DNA from: Sabethes cyaneus
Taxonomy: Eukaryota > Arthropoda > Insecta > Diptera > Culicidae
Reading direction: 5' to 3'
Length of the DNA: 64,000 nucleotides
Assembly: GCF_943734655.1 (NCBI RefSeq)
Contig: NC_071353.1
Location: 135,383,907-135,447,906, forward strand
Part shown: positions 19,970-30,389 of the stretch, piece by piece
How the letters are laid out: each line of letters starts with the position of its first letter
Numbering within the stretch: position 1 is the stretch's first letter
Position numbers and translations under genes: made by a program
Notes under the pieces: model-generated
Database searches by the model: none
What the model saw: only the letters and a program-made list of their open reading frames with translations
Told to the model about the DNA's origin: nothing

Positions 19970-21144
19970 GCTGACCCGACAAACTTCGTATTGCCACAAA
20001 TTAAACTGTGTTGTACATAAATCGTGAATCTCGGATGACCTTTGCCACAATCTCGAGTCTTGCAAGTTTCTGAGGAGTTCATGGGAGTTTTAATATACAA
20101 ATTTTCCTCACAGTAAAGTAGAAAACAACTCTCCCAACTTCTAGAGTTATGAGAAAATTTGTATTTCATTTGTATAGGAGCACCCCTCCTAAAGTAGAGA
20201 GAAGTTTCAATTCACCATAGAAAAAATTCTTGTCTCCAAAAACACCCACATGTCAAATTTTGTTCCATTTTCTTGATTAGTTTTCGAGTTATGAGGAAAT
20301 TTGTATTTCATTTGTGTGGAAGCCCCCACGCTCTTAAAAGGGAGAGGGGTCATTATTCCCCTCCTATAGAGGGGAGGAATCTCAATTCACCATAGAAAAA
20401 AAATGCCTACAAAAACACCCACATGCTAAGTTTGGTTCCATTCGCTCGATTAGTTCTGGAGTTATGCGGAAATTTATTTTTCTTTTGTATGGGAGCCCCC
20501 CCCCCTCCTAAAGTTGGAAGAGGTTTCAATTTACCATAGAAAAAATTCTTGTCTCCAAAAACACCCACATGAAAAATTTTGTTCCATTCGCTTGATTAGT
20601 TCTCGCGTTATGCAGAAATTTGTGTTTCATTTGCATGGGAGCCGTCCTCTTAGTGGGGGGAGGGGTCTCTAACCATCATAAGAACCTTCCCTGGCCCCAA
20701 AAACCCCTATATGCAAATTTTCACGCCGATCGGTTCGGTAGTATTCGATTCTATAAGGAACATAGAGCAGACAGAAATCCATTTTTATAGGCATAGATTT
20801 GTATGGGAGCCCCCCCTCTTAGTGGGGAGAGGGGTCTTTTGCCATCAAGAGAACCTTCCCTAGCACCAAAAACCTCTACATGCAAATTTTCACGCCGATC
20901 GGTTAAGTAGTTTTCGATTCTATAAGAAACATACGGACAGACAGACAGAAATCCTTTTTTATAGGCATAGATTTGTATGGGAGCCCCCCCTCTTAGTGGG
21001 GAGAGGGGTCTTTTGCCATCAAGAGAACCTTCCCTAGCACCAAAAACCTCTACATGCAAATTTTCACGCCGATCGGTTCAGTAGTTTTCGATTCTATAAG
21101 AAACATACGGACAGACAGACAGAAATCCTTTTTTATAGGTATAG
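19970..21144 (+). repeat. RepA dispersed repeat, near-complete copy
   Basis: It begins 'AGCTGACCCGACAAACTTCG' and contains a unique head with 'TAAACTGTGTTGTACATAAA'. It then has four or more tandem modules of about 140-190 bp, each with GAGTTATG, TTTCATTTGTATGGGAGC, a CCCCTC/GAGGGG pair, ACCATAGAAAAAA or CCATCAAGAGAACC, and CACCCACATG. Each of the last three copies of the end module closes with 'CACGCCGATCGGTTCAGTAG', CAGACAGACAGAAATCC and TTTTTATAGGTATAG. It has no coding capacity. The copy at 34224-35319 contains an extra GC-rich module missing here. Confidence 0.8.
20791..21138 (+). repeat. Two near-identical 174-bp tandem units at the RepA end
   Basis: Units 20791-20964 and 20965-21138 differ at only a few bases, much less than RepA copies differ from each other. 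This indicates a recent local duplication of the terminal module. Confidence 0.92.
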
Positions 21145-21389
21145 GTAATTACATGTGAACTTAAGACTTCAGTCTTTTGTGTTCTCGTTCAGTAATTCTC
21201 GCTGAAACGGGGCCAGTACTGACAGGAGGTCTTCAAGTATTGGAATTTTTGCGCTTCGTTGGTGGAAAATGAATAAAAAATAAGAATTACACTTTTAATA
21301 TCTCGAAATAGTGGACGCCTCATTCGCCAAGGGGCCTAACAGTTTAAAAAAGTTGAATTTGGAGCAAACCTTGAGATCTATATCATGTG

Positions 21390-21890
21390 ATATTTCATAA
21401 ATTTGCTATAAAACAACTAACAAATGGTCCGGTTCTGTAAAGAAGAGAAGAATAGGGCTTCCAAATGGAGTAAAGTTTTGTTTGGCGGCCATCTTGGATT
21501 TGGTCCCCATATTGGATTTTATCAAAAAATCGCCGTTTTCACCATGTGCCCTCCAACCGATTTTCATTTTAAGACCACCTTTGGAAAGCTGAGAAAAAAT
21601 GCTACAAGAAATACTAATAAAATTAGGTGTGCAATGGCATTAACTGAATAAAACAACCAGTTATTTGTAGCAAGGTGCACAGTTTTCATATAATTATTGT
21701 GATATTTTTGAAAATTTGCCATGAAACAAACTACAAACGACACGGTTTTGTAAAGAGAAGAGATAGGGCTTATAAACGAAGTGAAAAAAAATCGGCGGCC
21801 ATCCTGGATTTGGCCGCCATGTTGGATTTTATCAAAAAATCGTCATTTTAGCCATGATACCCCCAACAGATTTTGAACAAATTTTTTTGA
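21390..21890 (+). repeat. Diverged direct repeat with GGCGGCCAT motif
   Basis: About 21390-21575 and 21703-21880 share 'GGTTTTGTAAAGA', 'ATAGGGCTT', 'GGCGGCCATC.TGGATTTGG' and 'ATTGGATTTTATCAAAAAAT'. The offset is about 310 bp. The same 'TGGCCGCCATTTT' motif occurs at 36628. Class unknown. Confidence 0.65.
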
Positions 21891-21953
21891 AAAAACAACG
21901 AAAAGGCAACAAAGAGATGACAAAAAGGCGGTGAAAAGGCATCGACAATATCC

Positions 21954-22860
21954 CAAGTAACAATTCTAAGTATTATTACATTCCTATAGTGGTTTTCTTG
22001 ACCAATTTCAGAAATCCACTAATAAAACTATTCGCTCAACCAGAACTTGCTGATGACCGCTATAAAATTACCTTCCGACCAAATGGCTCACTCTTCATAA
22101 GGTTTTCATAACCTGCTTAAGAATCAGGTTATAAGCTTAAGTAATCATATCACACTCTGCTGATAGCAGCATTAAAACCGATTAAGCTTTCACTGCATAA
22201 CAGCCACCATCATAATTTAATAAAGCTTTTCGCTTTTCGCTCTGGTAAAAAGTCAAATCAGTTGAAAGTAGGTACGTCCGTAAGCAGAAAAGTTCAAGTT
22301 TTACTGTTAAACCATCCTGCTTGATTTGGTTTATAGTGACTATAATGAAATAGTCCACAGAATAATTAATAAATTTTGAGCAATCTCCGTTGCGCATTAA
22401 ATTTTATCGTGCATATTAAAATCAAATAAAATCAACGCGCCATCCAAATTTTTCGAAAACTGGTCGTTTCAACAAAACAAATATATTCAGTCAGCAATTT
22501 CTACCAAAATCATTTTAGTTACTTCATGAGACATGAAAACCGATTGATAATAACTTTCTTTCTGCAACAGACTTTGCTTAGAATTTTTTTTGCGAACTAA
22601 AAAAAATGGTAAAAAATACTACAATATGATAATGGTAATGGTAATATGGCTTCGCATTAAAAAAATTATTTCGGTGTTGAACTCTAATACTTTTCATCAT
22701 AGCAGCAATAAAACTGGTTGGTTGGGGTGTAACCGTTTTAACAGCTGTATAAAACTAACGGATTTATTGCGGTTTGACAAGCAACCTGGGGCACGTGCCC
22801 CACCGTCGGATTTGAATTAAAGTAAATATTGTGCAATCCATCAGGTTATACTAAAGGTAA
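21954..22860. other. Spacer with a possible MITE end
   Basis: CCCAAGTAACAATT at 21954 matches the end of the MITE-X copies near 27379. I could not find the other end. The rest (to 22860) shows AGCTTAA/TTAAGC-rich DNA of foldback character, without clear limits. Confidence 0.4.
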
Positions 22861-22864
22861 AGAC

Positions 22865-24160
22865 TGAGGAGGAATTACCTACGGACTGGTTGGAAGGTCT
22901 CATATGCCCAATTTACAAAAAAGGGTCATCGACTCGAATGCAGCAATTATCGAGGTATTTACTCTCCTCAATTCTGCATGCAAAATACTCTCCCGCATCC
23001 TGTTTCTCAGACCGAGGCCATTGCAGGAAACCTTTGCTGGCAAATACCAGTGCGGTTTTCGAGAGGGACACTCCATGACGGACCAAATGTTCACCTTGCG
23101 ACAGATGCTCGATAAATTCCGCGAACTTGCAGACTCACCATTTGTTTATAGACTTGAAGGCGGCGTACGATTCAGTTAAACGAATCGAGCTGTGGCAGAT
23201 TATGGTTGAACATAGTTTTCCAACAAAAAATGATTAGGCCGATACGCGCTACCCTTGATGGTTCAAAATCAAGCGTCAGGATAGCGGGTGAGACGTCGGA
23301 CTTGTTTGTGACGTTAGATGGTTTGAAGCAAGATGACAGACTATCGAATTTGCTGTTCAATATTGCATTGGAAGGTACTATTCATGACGGGCAGACGTGC
23401 GGAGACGCGGTACCATCATCACGAAATCTCATATGCTCCGACGGTTCGCGGACGACATCGATATCATCGGTGTTAACTGTAGAACTATGGAAGAAGCGTA
23501 CACGCATCTTAAAAAGGAAGCGGCGAGGATAGGGCTTATCATAAATTCTACCAAAATAAAGTATGGCGGCTGGTAGAGAGCGTGGTAGCCCTTCGGGTGT
23601 ATAGAACTGCGGTGGTGATAGATGGAGATACTTTTGAAGTGGTCGACGAATTTGTTTACCTTGGTACGTTAGTGACATGTGACAACGATGTGAGCCGTGA
23701 AGTAAAAAGTCGGATAGCGGCTGCCAACAGGGCCTTCTACGGATTACGTAGCCAGCTGAGGTCCCGTAGCCTACAACTCCGTACAAAACTCGCGCTCTAT
23801 AAGATGCTAATTCTCCCGGTGGTACTCTACGGCCACGAAGCGACCAACGAGCTCTTGGCGTTTTCGAGCGTATGAGATGCGGTTATTGTGAAGCGATTAA
23901 AATACGGCAGGCTACAACGGGCTGGCCACGTAGCAAGGATGCCGGATGAGAGACCAGCGAAAACAATATTTAGCAGAGAACCCGACAGAGACCGACAACT
24001 TCGAGACCGCATACAGCAGACGTACAGGCAGACCCCGTACCCGTAGGATGAGCGCTGTTGACGAGGATGCTAGAACAGCGGGTGTTAGGGGCGACTGGAG
24101 AGTGGCAGCCCAAGACCGAGTAATGTGCAGACGGCTCCTGAATTCGGGATGGATTCGATA
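22865..24160 (+). pseudogene. RTE-like retrotransposon fragment, RT to C-terminus
   Basis: The longest RTE-like copy. Blocks in order: 'WLEGLICPIYKKG', 'NSACKILSRILFLR', 'FAGKYQCGFREGHSMTDQ', 'MFTLRQMLDKFREL', a damaged motif A, 'IRATLDGSKSSVRIAGETS', motif B 'LKQDDRLSNLLFN', an intact catalytic box 'FADDIDIIG' (bases 23445-23471), 'ARIGLIINSTKIKY', 'VVDEFVYLGTLVTCDNDVS', 'YKMLILPVVLYGHEA', 'AGHVARMPD' and a C-terminal 'RVAAQDR'. Frames change several times and the domain before the GHVARMP box is shortened. The intact FADD box is only a local survival. Endonuclease absent. Family name uncertain; RTE-like by motif style. Confidence 0.85.
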
Positions 24161-24278
24161 AGCGGGTTGTCGCCGAAAAAAATATAGTAAATAAGTTCTT
24201 TACCACAAAAGAATTAGCGCATGTGAATTGACAAATGGGGTGGGCGATCTCTTACAGGGAGGAGGAAGGTTCAAATAG

Positions 24279-24642
24279 CCCAGATAGCATTTTGATATGT
24301 ATAAAAAAGATAAAAATAAGCATTACGTACAGATATACATGCTTATAAATCGTATTTGATGCGCAAAATTGGCATATCCGTACTATTTTGGAGGCGATAT
24401 ACGTGATTACCAATAATTTTGAGCGTTACGACTAAATACGATAATATCCGATTAAGCACGAGTCGCTCCGTACTACTATACGATTTTGTGCTGAAAATCG
24501 TATGTATGTCACTTATTATCATTATATACGATAGAAAATCAACTTGGTCCCACTTTATCCAGCTTTAGTTACGATTTCGAATTTGTTAGGAGATATTTAC
24601 GATAATTTTCGTACATTGATATACGAGTTGGTGCTAGCTGGG
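24279..24642 (-). mobile_element. MITE-B copy 2
   Basis: A 364-bp reverse-oriented copy of 5139-5514. Ends are 'CCCAGATAGCA' and 'TGCTAGCTGGG', flanked by AG on both sides (24277-24278, 24643-24644). Interior similarity with copy 1 is high over the whole length. Confidence 0.88.
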
Positions 24643-24654
24643 AGATTAAGGGGT

Positions 24655-25932
24655 GCGTTTCTCTTGCATTTGGACTAATAGCAATTGTACAAGTGGCTGG
24701 AAGATAAGAGGGGCTTCTGAGTGGCAGGAAAGAGGTTCAGCGAGGCCGGGCTTAGATGTCCAGGGGCACTCTGGATATGAATATGAAAACAGCCTGATAT
24801 AAAAACAGCCCTGCTTACGTCCCGACGTGTTTGCAGGGTGTCCAAGTTGATTAATCTGCAGCGTTGTTCATAGCTTGGTAATCCGAGCGGATCGTTCCAT
24901 GGTAACTTATGGATGGCAAAGCGAATGAACCTCCGTTGCACCGACTCGATTCGGCTGACACCGTTTTGGTAATAAGGGCCCCATACGGTTGCTCAGTATT
25001 CAAGGTTGGAGCGAACCAACGCACAGAATAGTGATTTCAAACGATAAACGTCATTGAAGTTTCTGGCGATACGCATAATGAATCCCAAGTCCCTGCAGGC
25101 CTTGTCGACAACGAATGAAACATGCTGTTTGAAAGTCAGTTTGGAGTCTAGCCGTACCACAAGATCTTTGATGCAGTCTACACGGCGTAAAAGTACACTT
25201 GTTAATCGGTAATCGAATATTATAGGATTCAGCTTTCTCGAGAACGTAATTACTTCACATTTGTCGGGGTTCAGTACCAAGAATATCAACAGTGGCTCCT
25301 GGTGTGGCGAGAGTGTCCGATGAGCCGTTGACTTTCGAGAACAACTTCAAGTCGTCGGCGGAGGACTAGCATTAAATTGACGTCATTGAAATAAATTAGA
25401 AAAACCAACGGTCCCAGATGGCTACCGTGTGGGACTCCGGAAAAAGCGGTGAAAGCCGGTGAGATGAACCCATCAATAGATACATTAATAAGACGATTCA
25501 ACAGATATGATTTAAGCCACTGGAGTGGCGGCCCTTCAATGCTCAGGTTGTCCAGTTTTGCGACGGCGATTTGATGATTCAGCATATCGAAAGCGGCAGA
25601 GAGGTCCGTGTAAATGACGTCACTCTGAGAACGGTTGTCAGAGCAATCCGTTTAGTAAGTAGTTAGGGTTAGTAGATTGGTAGACGTTGAGCGCTTAAGC
25701 ATAGATCTGTGTTGTTCGTCGGGGATGTATTGCTGGACGAACGACGAAATGGGCACAATCAGAACGAGCTCGAAAAGTTTCGATAATACGGTTAAGGCGC
25801 TCAGTAGTGGTCGATGTTTCTTTTGCTCCCCTTCTTATATGGAAACATGTAAGCGGATTTCCAAGCAGAGAGAAATATACTTGAAGTAATCGATGAGTTA
25901 AATAGACGTCGGATTGGAGCAACCAGGGCATC
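24655..25932 (-). pseudogene. CR1-like reverse transcriptase and C-terminal fragment
   Basis: Minus-strand blocks from right to left: 'SSIFLSAWKSAYMFPYKKG' and 'NIDHYRALTVLSKLFE' (RT start), 'MLNHQIAVAKLDNL', 'LQWLKSYLLNRL', motif B 'FSGVPHGSHLGPLVF', 'NPDKCEVITFSRKLNP', 'KDLVVRLDSKLTFKQH', 'LKSLFCALVRSNLEY', then 'IQRRFIRFAIHKLPWNDP' and 'LPSYEQRCRLINLDTLQTRR'. The catalytic box and part of motif A are lost in frameshifts. The order and wording fit the CR1 group (T1/Q-like of Anopheles), as also seen at 62120-63165. Confidence 0.82.
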
Positions 25933-25934
25933 GA

Positions 25935-26050
25935 TACAGTTCAACACATGGTTACGCTCGTATTTGTGCGACGCAGTTTTACAAGCGGAACTTGGCTCGA
26001 AGGTGTGCCGCAAGGCAGAAACTTAGGACCACAATTTTGCGTTTAGAGTA
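25935..26050 (+). pseudogene. Short CR1-like RT fragment in opposite orientation
   Basis: The plus strand reads 'FNTWLRSYLC' then, in another frame, 'LEGVPQGRNLGPQF', the RT motif B region. It abuts the minus-strand fragment 24655-25932 head to head. Confidence 0.6.
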
Positions 26051-27036
26051 TATTCCAATATAAACACAGCTTGCAAGTTTGATTCGAATTTCCACTCATT
26101 TAAGAGCCGTGATAATCATGGACGGAAATGACCCTTCAATTGGCTGAATTGAACTGCTACTGATTACAGCTGATTTAACTTTGAATACAGGTGGTAGACG
26201 CTGAATAAATTTAAGCAAAGGCCTCTGTATTCTATAAGTATTTAAGCTGCCAACGAATGCGCTGTAAATCAGCTGCTTCACATAATAGTGTCACAAGCAG
26301 ATTAGGCGCATCTTCAACCTCTCCACAACTTGTCAATATTCTCAATAATTGTGCTATACTAGCTGAATAAACGATTTGTCATCTTAATAAACAGCCCTCC
26401 CACGAAACATTTATGCGCTGATAAAATATTTTAGCAGCCATTATTATTCAGCCATAGCTGAATATGCTTCGAATAAAATTTATGTAAACAATTCCACAAT
26501 ACTTATACAGCCGAAATTGGAGAACTTTTACAACCTATTTCGCATGAGGCAGAAAAAACACTTGTTAAGCTGCAATGGAGCTTAATAGAGGGTTTTGCGT
26601 GTTTTTAAATAACCAATTTGCGCAATGTTGTCAATTCTATTTTTAGAACGAGAAATAGTTTTGCAATGCTTTTTCAGTCGTTTAAGCTACTTTAAGTTTT
26701 TCCAAACCAGCTTTACTCCAAAGCTGATAAACAAGCTTAATAGCGATTTTTTCTGCTAAACAATCCGTTTCTAAACAGCCATAAACGTAGAACCGTTTTA
26801 CGGTTGCTTAAAGGTGTTAAAGTGGTTTTATAAACCAGTAGACGCTTTCATTAGACTCACAGCTTTCAAACTACTTTAAAGCTGCTTAAGGGTGTTAAAG
26901 TGGCTTTACAAACTAATACCAAGCAGATCATAGAATTTCGCAATTAGACTGGCAGCAAAAATATATGTCAGTTAGCGACATTATCGACTGCTTCAAGTGT
27001 AAAGATATTTTCACTGTCTGTTCTGCAGATGCAGAT

Positions 27037-27100
27037 AGGGCGGATCATGCGATGAGTGCTTATGGATCAGAAGATGGCGGTTCAATTCCCAAAAGATGAC
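27037..27100 (+). other. tRNA-like B-box module 1
   Basis: It contains 'GGTTCAATTCC', a perfect pol III B-box, after GCGGATCATGCGATGAG. The same module is at 29137-29205 (B-box GGTTCGATTCT) and inverted at 28665-28745. No full tRNA fold seen. Confidence 0.5.
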
Positions 27101-27378
27101 GACATGCAATTTTAATTAGCTTGCATATACGAATTCAAGTTTAAAACATAGCATACGACGCCATAGCAAAATAAATATGACGAGTTCCGTTTTTGAAATT
27201 TAAAAATAGACTACTTTTTGGCTGCATAAAGGTTGATGAGACGTTGATTAAGCGACTGAAAAAGCATTGCAAAACTATTTCTCGTTCTAAAAATAGAATT
27301 GACAGCATTGCGCAAATTGGTTATTTAAAAACACGCAAAACCCTCTATTAAGCTCCATTGCAGCTTTGAAAGAAGCTA

Positions 27379-27791
27379 CCCAAGTAACAATTTCAGGCTG
27401 ATCAAACGCTTTTATAGCTGAATTTATTCAACCTGTGGCTGAACTATGGTTTAGTATTAGAAATAAAAACCTTTTTTCAGCTCTTAAACATCTAAGTCAA
27501 GCTTCGGGCTTGCTAATAGCTGCTTTGAAGCTGTAATATAGCTTAATAGAGGCTTTTGCGCGTTTTTAAATAACCAATTTGCGCAAAGCTGGAAGCAAGG
27601 CGCACAAAGGCGATATAACGGCTTAACAAGTGTTTTTCCGCCTCGAATGAAATAGGTTGTATAAGTTCTCCAATTTCGGCTGAATAAGTATTGTACAGTT
27701 GTTTACATGAATATTATTCGATGCATATCCAGCTATGGCCGAATAATTATGGCTGCTAAAATGTTAATTCAGCGTATAAATGTTTCTTGGG
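27379..27791 (+). mobile_element. MITE-X copy 1 (CCCAAGTAACAATT ends)
   Basis: Left end 'CCCAAGTAACAATTTCAGG', right end 'AATGTTTCTTGGG' (complement CCCAAGAAACATT). Length 413 bp, TA before the left end, TT after the right. Very similar to 29489-29889. Confidence 0.72.
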
Positions 27792-28664
27792 TTGTGCTAT
27801 ACTAGCCGAATAAACGATTGGTCATCTTAATAAAAAGCCCTTTAACGCCTACTGCATATCAAGCGTCTCCCAACTAACAACGTTAGTTGAATTGCAAGAG
27901 CAATTGCTGTTTACGAGTTGGTTTAAGGCGATCGAAGCAAGTTTTTCAAACCAGCTTTCCTCCAAAGCTAATAAACAAGCTTAATAGCGGATTTTTCTGC
28001 TAAACAACCCGCTTCTAAACAGCCATAAACATCAAACCGTTTTATAACTACTTAAAGGTGTTAAAGCAGCTTTACAAACTAATACCAAGCTTTCATTAGG
28101 CTCCCAGCAAACATACTGTCAGATAATAATATTCGCAATTCGACTGGCAGCAAAAATATGTGTCAGTTATCGACCCTAAGTAACAATTTCTGGCTGATCA
28201 AACGCTTTTATAGCTGATTTAATCGTCCTGTGGCTGAACTATGGTTTAGTTTTGCAAATAAAACCCATTTTTCAGCTCCTAAACATATAAATCTGGTGAT
28301 TTTATCATGTTTCCGGCTAATTATGGACTGCTTTCGAAGCTGCAATGAAACTTAATAAAGGCTTTTCAGCGCTTTTAAAAAGCCAATTTGCGTAATACTG
28401 TCAATTCTATTACTATCTAGTCGCTTAATCAACGCCACATCAATCTTTTTGCAGCCACAAAAATCTGTTTTTATATTTATTTACTGGTCTTCGACTATGT
28501 CGCACAGACAGTTCTTAAAATAGACTTCTTCTAAGTTTAAAAAAATGAAACGAGTCATTTTTATTTTGCAGCGCACATTGTCGAAAGAGATATTTTTAAT
28601 TTCGAATAACTTTAATTCGTATCAATTAACTTTAATAAAAGTGCATGTCTTTGTTCAGGAATTG

Positions 28665-28745
28665 AACCCGGCATCTTCCATAAGCCATAAGCACTCACCA
28701 TATGATCCACCCAACCTGCATCTGCAGAACAGACGGGGGAATGAA
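28665..28745 (-). other. tRNA-like B-box module 2
   Basis: On the minus strand it contains GGGTTCAATTCCTG, in which CGGG and CCTG can pair around a seven-base TTCAATT loop, like a tRNA T-arm. Related to the modules at 27037 and 29137. Confidence 0.5.
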
Positions 28746-29136
28746 TATCTTTACACCTGAGGCAGTCGATAATGTCGATAACTGACAAACTTTTGCTGTC
28801 AGCCGAATTACGACATTCTATGATCTGACAGTATGTGTGCTGTGAGCCGCATGAAAACTTGGTAGTAGTTTATAAAACCACTTTAACATCCTTAAGCAGC
28901 CTTAAAGTAGTTTGAAAACTGTGAGCCCAATGAAAGCTGTTTTGAAGAACTTAAAGTAGTTTAAACATAGTTTGTTCAAACATCATTTAAGTGCTTACTT
29001 TATGCAGCATAGACCGCCAAATCAAATTAAATCAAACCGTAAACAGCAATTGCTCTTGCAATTCAGCTACCGTTGTTACTTGGGACATTGTGTTCAAGTG
29101 TAAAGATATTTTTACTGACTGTTCTGCAGATACAGA

Positions 29137-29205
29137 TGGGGCGGATCATACAATGAGCGCTTATAGATCAGAAGATGGCGGTTCGATTCTCGACAGAAGA
29201 CGACA
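29137..29205 (+). other. tRNA-like B-box module 3
   Basis: GCGGATCATACAATGAG then GGTTCGATTCT. Closest to module 1. Both are followed by GACGACATGCA/AGACGACATGCA and TTAATTAGCTTGCATATACG. Confidence 0.5.
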
Positions 29206-29488
29206 TGCATTTTAATTAGCTTGCATATACGAATTAAGGTTACTCGAAATTAAAAATATAGCACACGACGCCATAGCAAAATAAATATGACGCGTTCCAT
29301 TATTTGAAATTAAAAATAGATTATTTTTTGGCTGCGTAAAGATTGATGAGACGTTTATTAAGCGACGAAAAAAGCATTGCAAAACTATTTCTTGTTCCAA
29401 AAATAGAATTGACAGCATTGCGCAAATTGGTTATTTAAAAAAGCGCAAAAGCCTCTATTAAGCTCCATTGCAGCTTCGAAAGCAGCTA

Positions 29489-29889
29489 CCAAAGTAACAA
29501 TTTCAGGCTGATCAAACGCTTTGCTAGCTGAATTTATTCAATCTGTTGTTGAACTATGGTTCAAGTTTCAGAAATAAAAACCTTTTTTCAGCTCTTAAAC
29601 ATCTAAATCAAAATCTGCAATAGAGCTTAATAGAGGCTTTTGCGCGTTTTTAAATAACCAATTTGTGCAAAGCTGGAGACAACGCGAACAGAGGTTATAT
29701 AAAGGGCGATATAATTTCTTATCAAGTGTTTTTTTCTGCCTCAAACGGAATAGGTTGTATAAGTTCTCCAATTTCGGCAGAATAAGTATTGTAGAATTGT
29801 TTACATAAATTTTATTTGATGAATATTCAGCTATGGCTGAATAATAATGGCTGCTAAAATGTTTAATCAGCGCATAAATGTTTCTTGGG
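29489..29889 (+). mobile_element. MITE-X copy 2
   Basis: A 401-bp relative of 27379-27791, left end CCAAAGTAACAATTT, right end AATGTTTCTTGGG, TA before the left end. Confidence 0.72.
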
Positions 29890-30089
29890 ACTCTACTTAA
29901 TGAAATCAAACACCTACATCGATCTTTTCGAATACAAAGTAAAGCGATTACCCAAATTAAACATAAGTAATTATGTAATTTAAGCGCATCAACCTAACCC
30001 ACATAGATTAAAAATGATACTAAATACAGGATACTATAGGATCACCATAACCAACAAAATGCTCGGGTATGTGCAGCACATCTTTCTTA

Positions 30090-30380
30090 TATTTCTCAGG
30101 ACCTGTTGTTCAAAGATCTCAGAATGTTTGTAGTTTTGAAAAACCATTTGTTTCCCTTCGCCAAGAAACACTACAAGAATGCACCATTCTATTTTCAACA
30201 AAATTCTGCATCGTCTCACCAAGCGAAAGCTAAACAGGCTTGGTGTGAGTACAATTTTCCGGATTTTATTTCTTTGAAACAACGATTGTCCACGTGTGCG
30301 TTGATTGTGAAAGAGTGAAGTCCGAAGAGAATACTTTCAAACAACGTTTAGAGAAGATTTGGGATGAAAATCAATTCTGT
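30090..30380 (+). pseudogene. mariner-like transposase fragment
   Basis: Reads 'VVLKNHLFPFAKKHYKNAPF', then 'FQQNSASSHQAKAKQAWC' and 'NFPDFIS', then after a frameshift 'TFKQRLEKIWDENQ'. This is the second catalytic region of Tc1/mariner transposases, normally FQQDSAPxH; here the catalytic Asp is Asn. The usual SPDLNPLDY segment is deleted. N-terminal domain and terminal repeats not found. Confidence 0.78.
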
Positions 30381-30389
30381 AATTTGTCT

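Larger units (their letters stand above)
26080..29900. repeat. Cluster of nested foldback/MITE copies
   Basis: The same blocks recur in both orientations. 26580-26690 is the inverse of 27245-27360 and of 29345-29475. 26350-26398 matches 27792-27840. 26700-26935 matches 27935-28110 and, inverted, 28840-28980. Words such as AGCTGAATAA, TTAAGCTGCTTTAAAGTG and 'CCAATTTGCGCAA' recur throughout. Two nearly complete units have inverted ends (27379-27791 and 29489-29889) and a third starts at 28178. No coding capacity. Three tRNA-like modules are embedded. I read it as repeated insertion and rearrangement of one foldback family; exact boundaries need alignment. Confidence 0.72.

Noticed and set aside
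20751..21059. 102-codon frame with an internally repeated peptide
   Set aside because: The peptide repeat is just the 174-bp RepA end unit translated twice.
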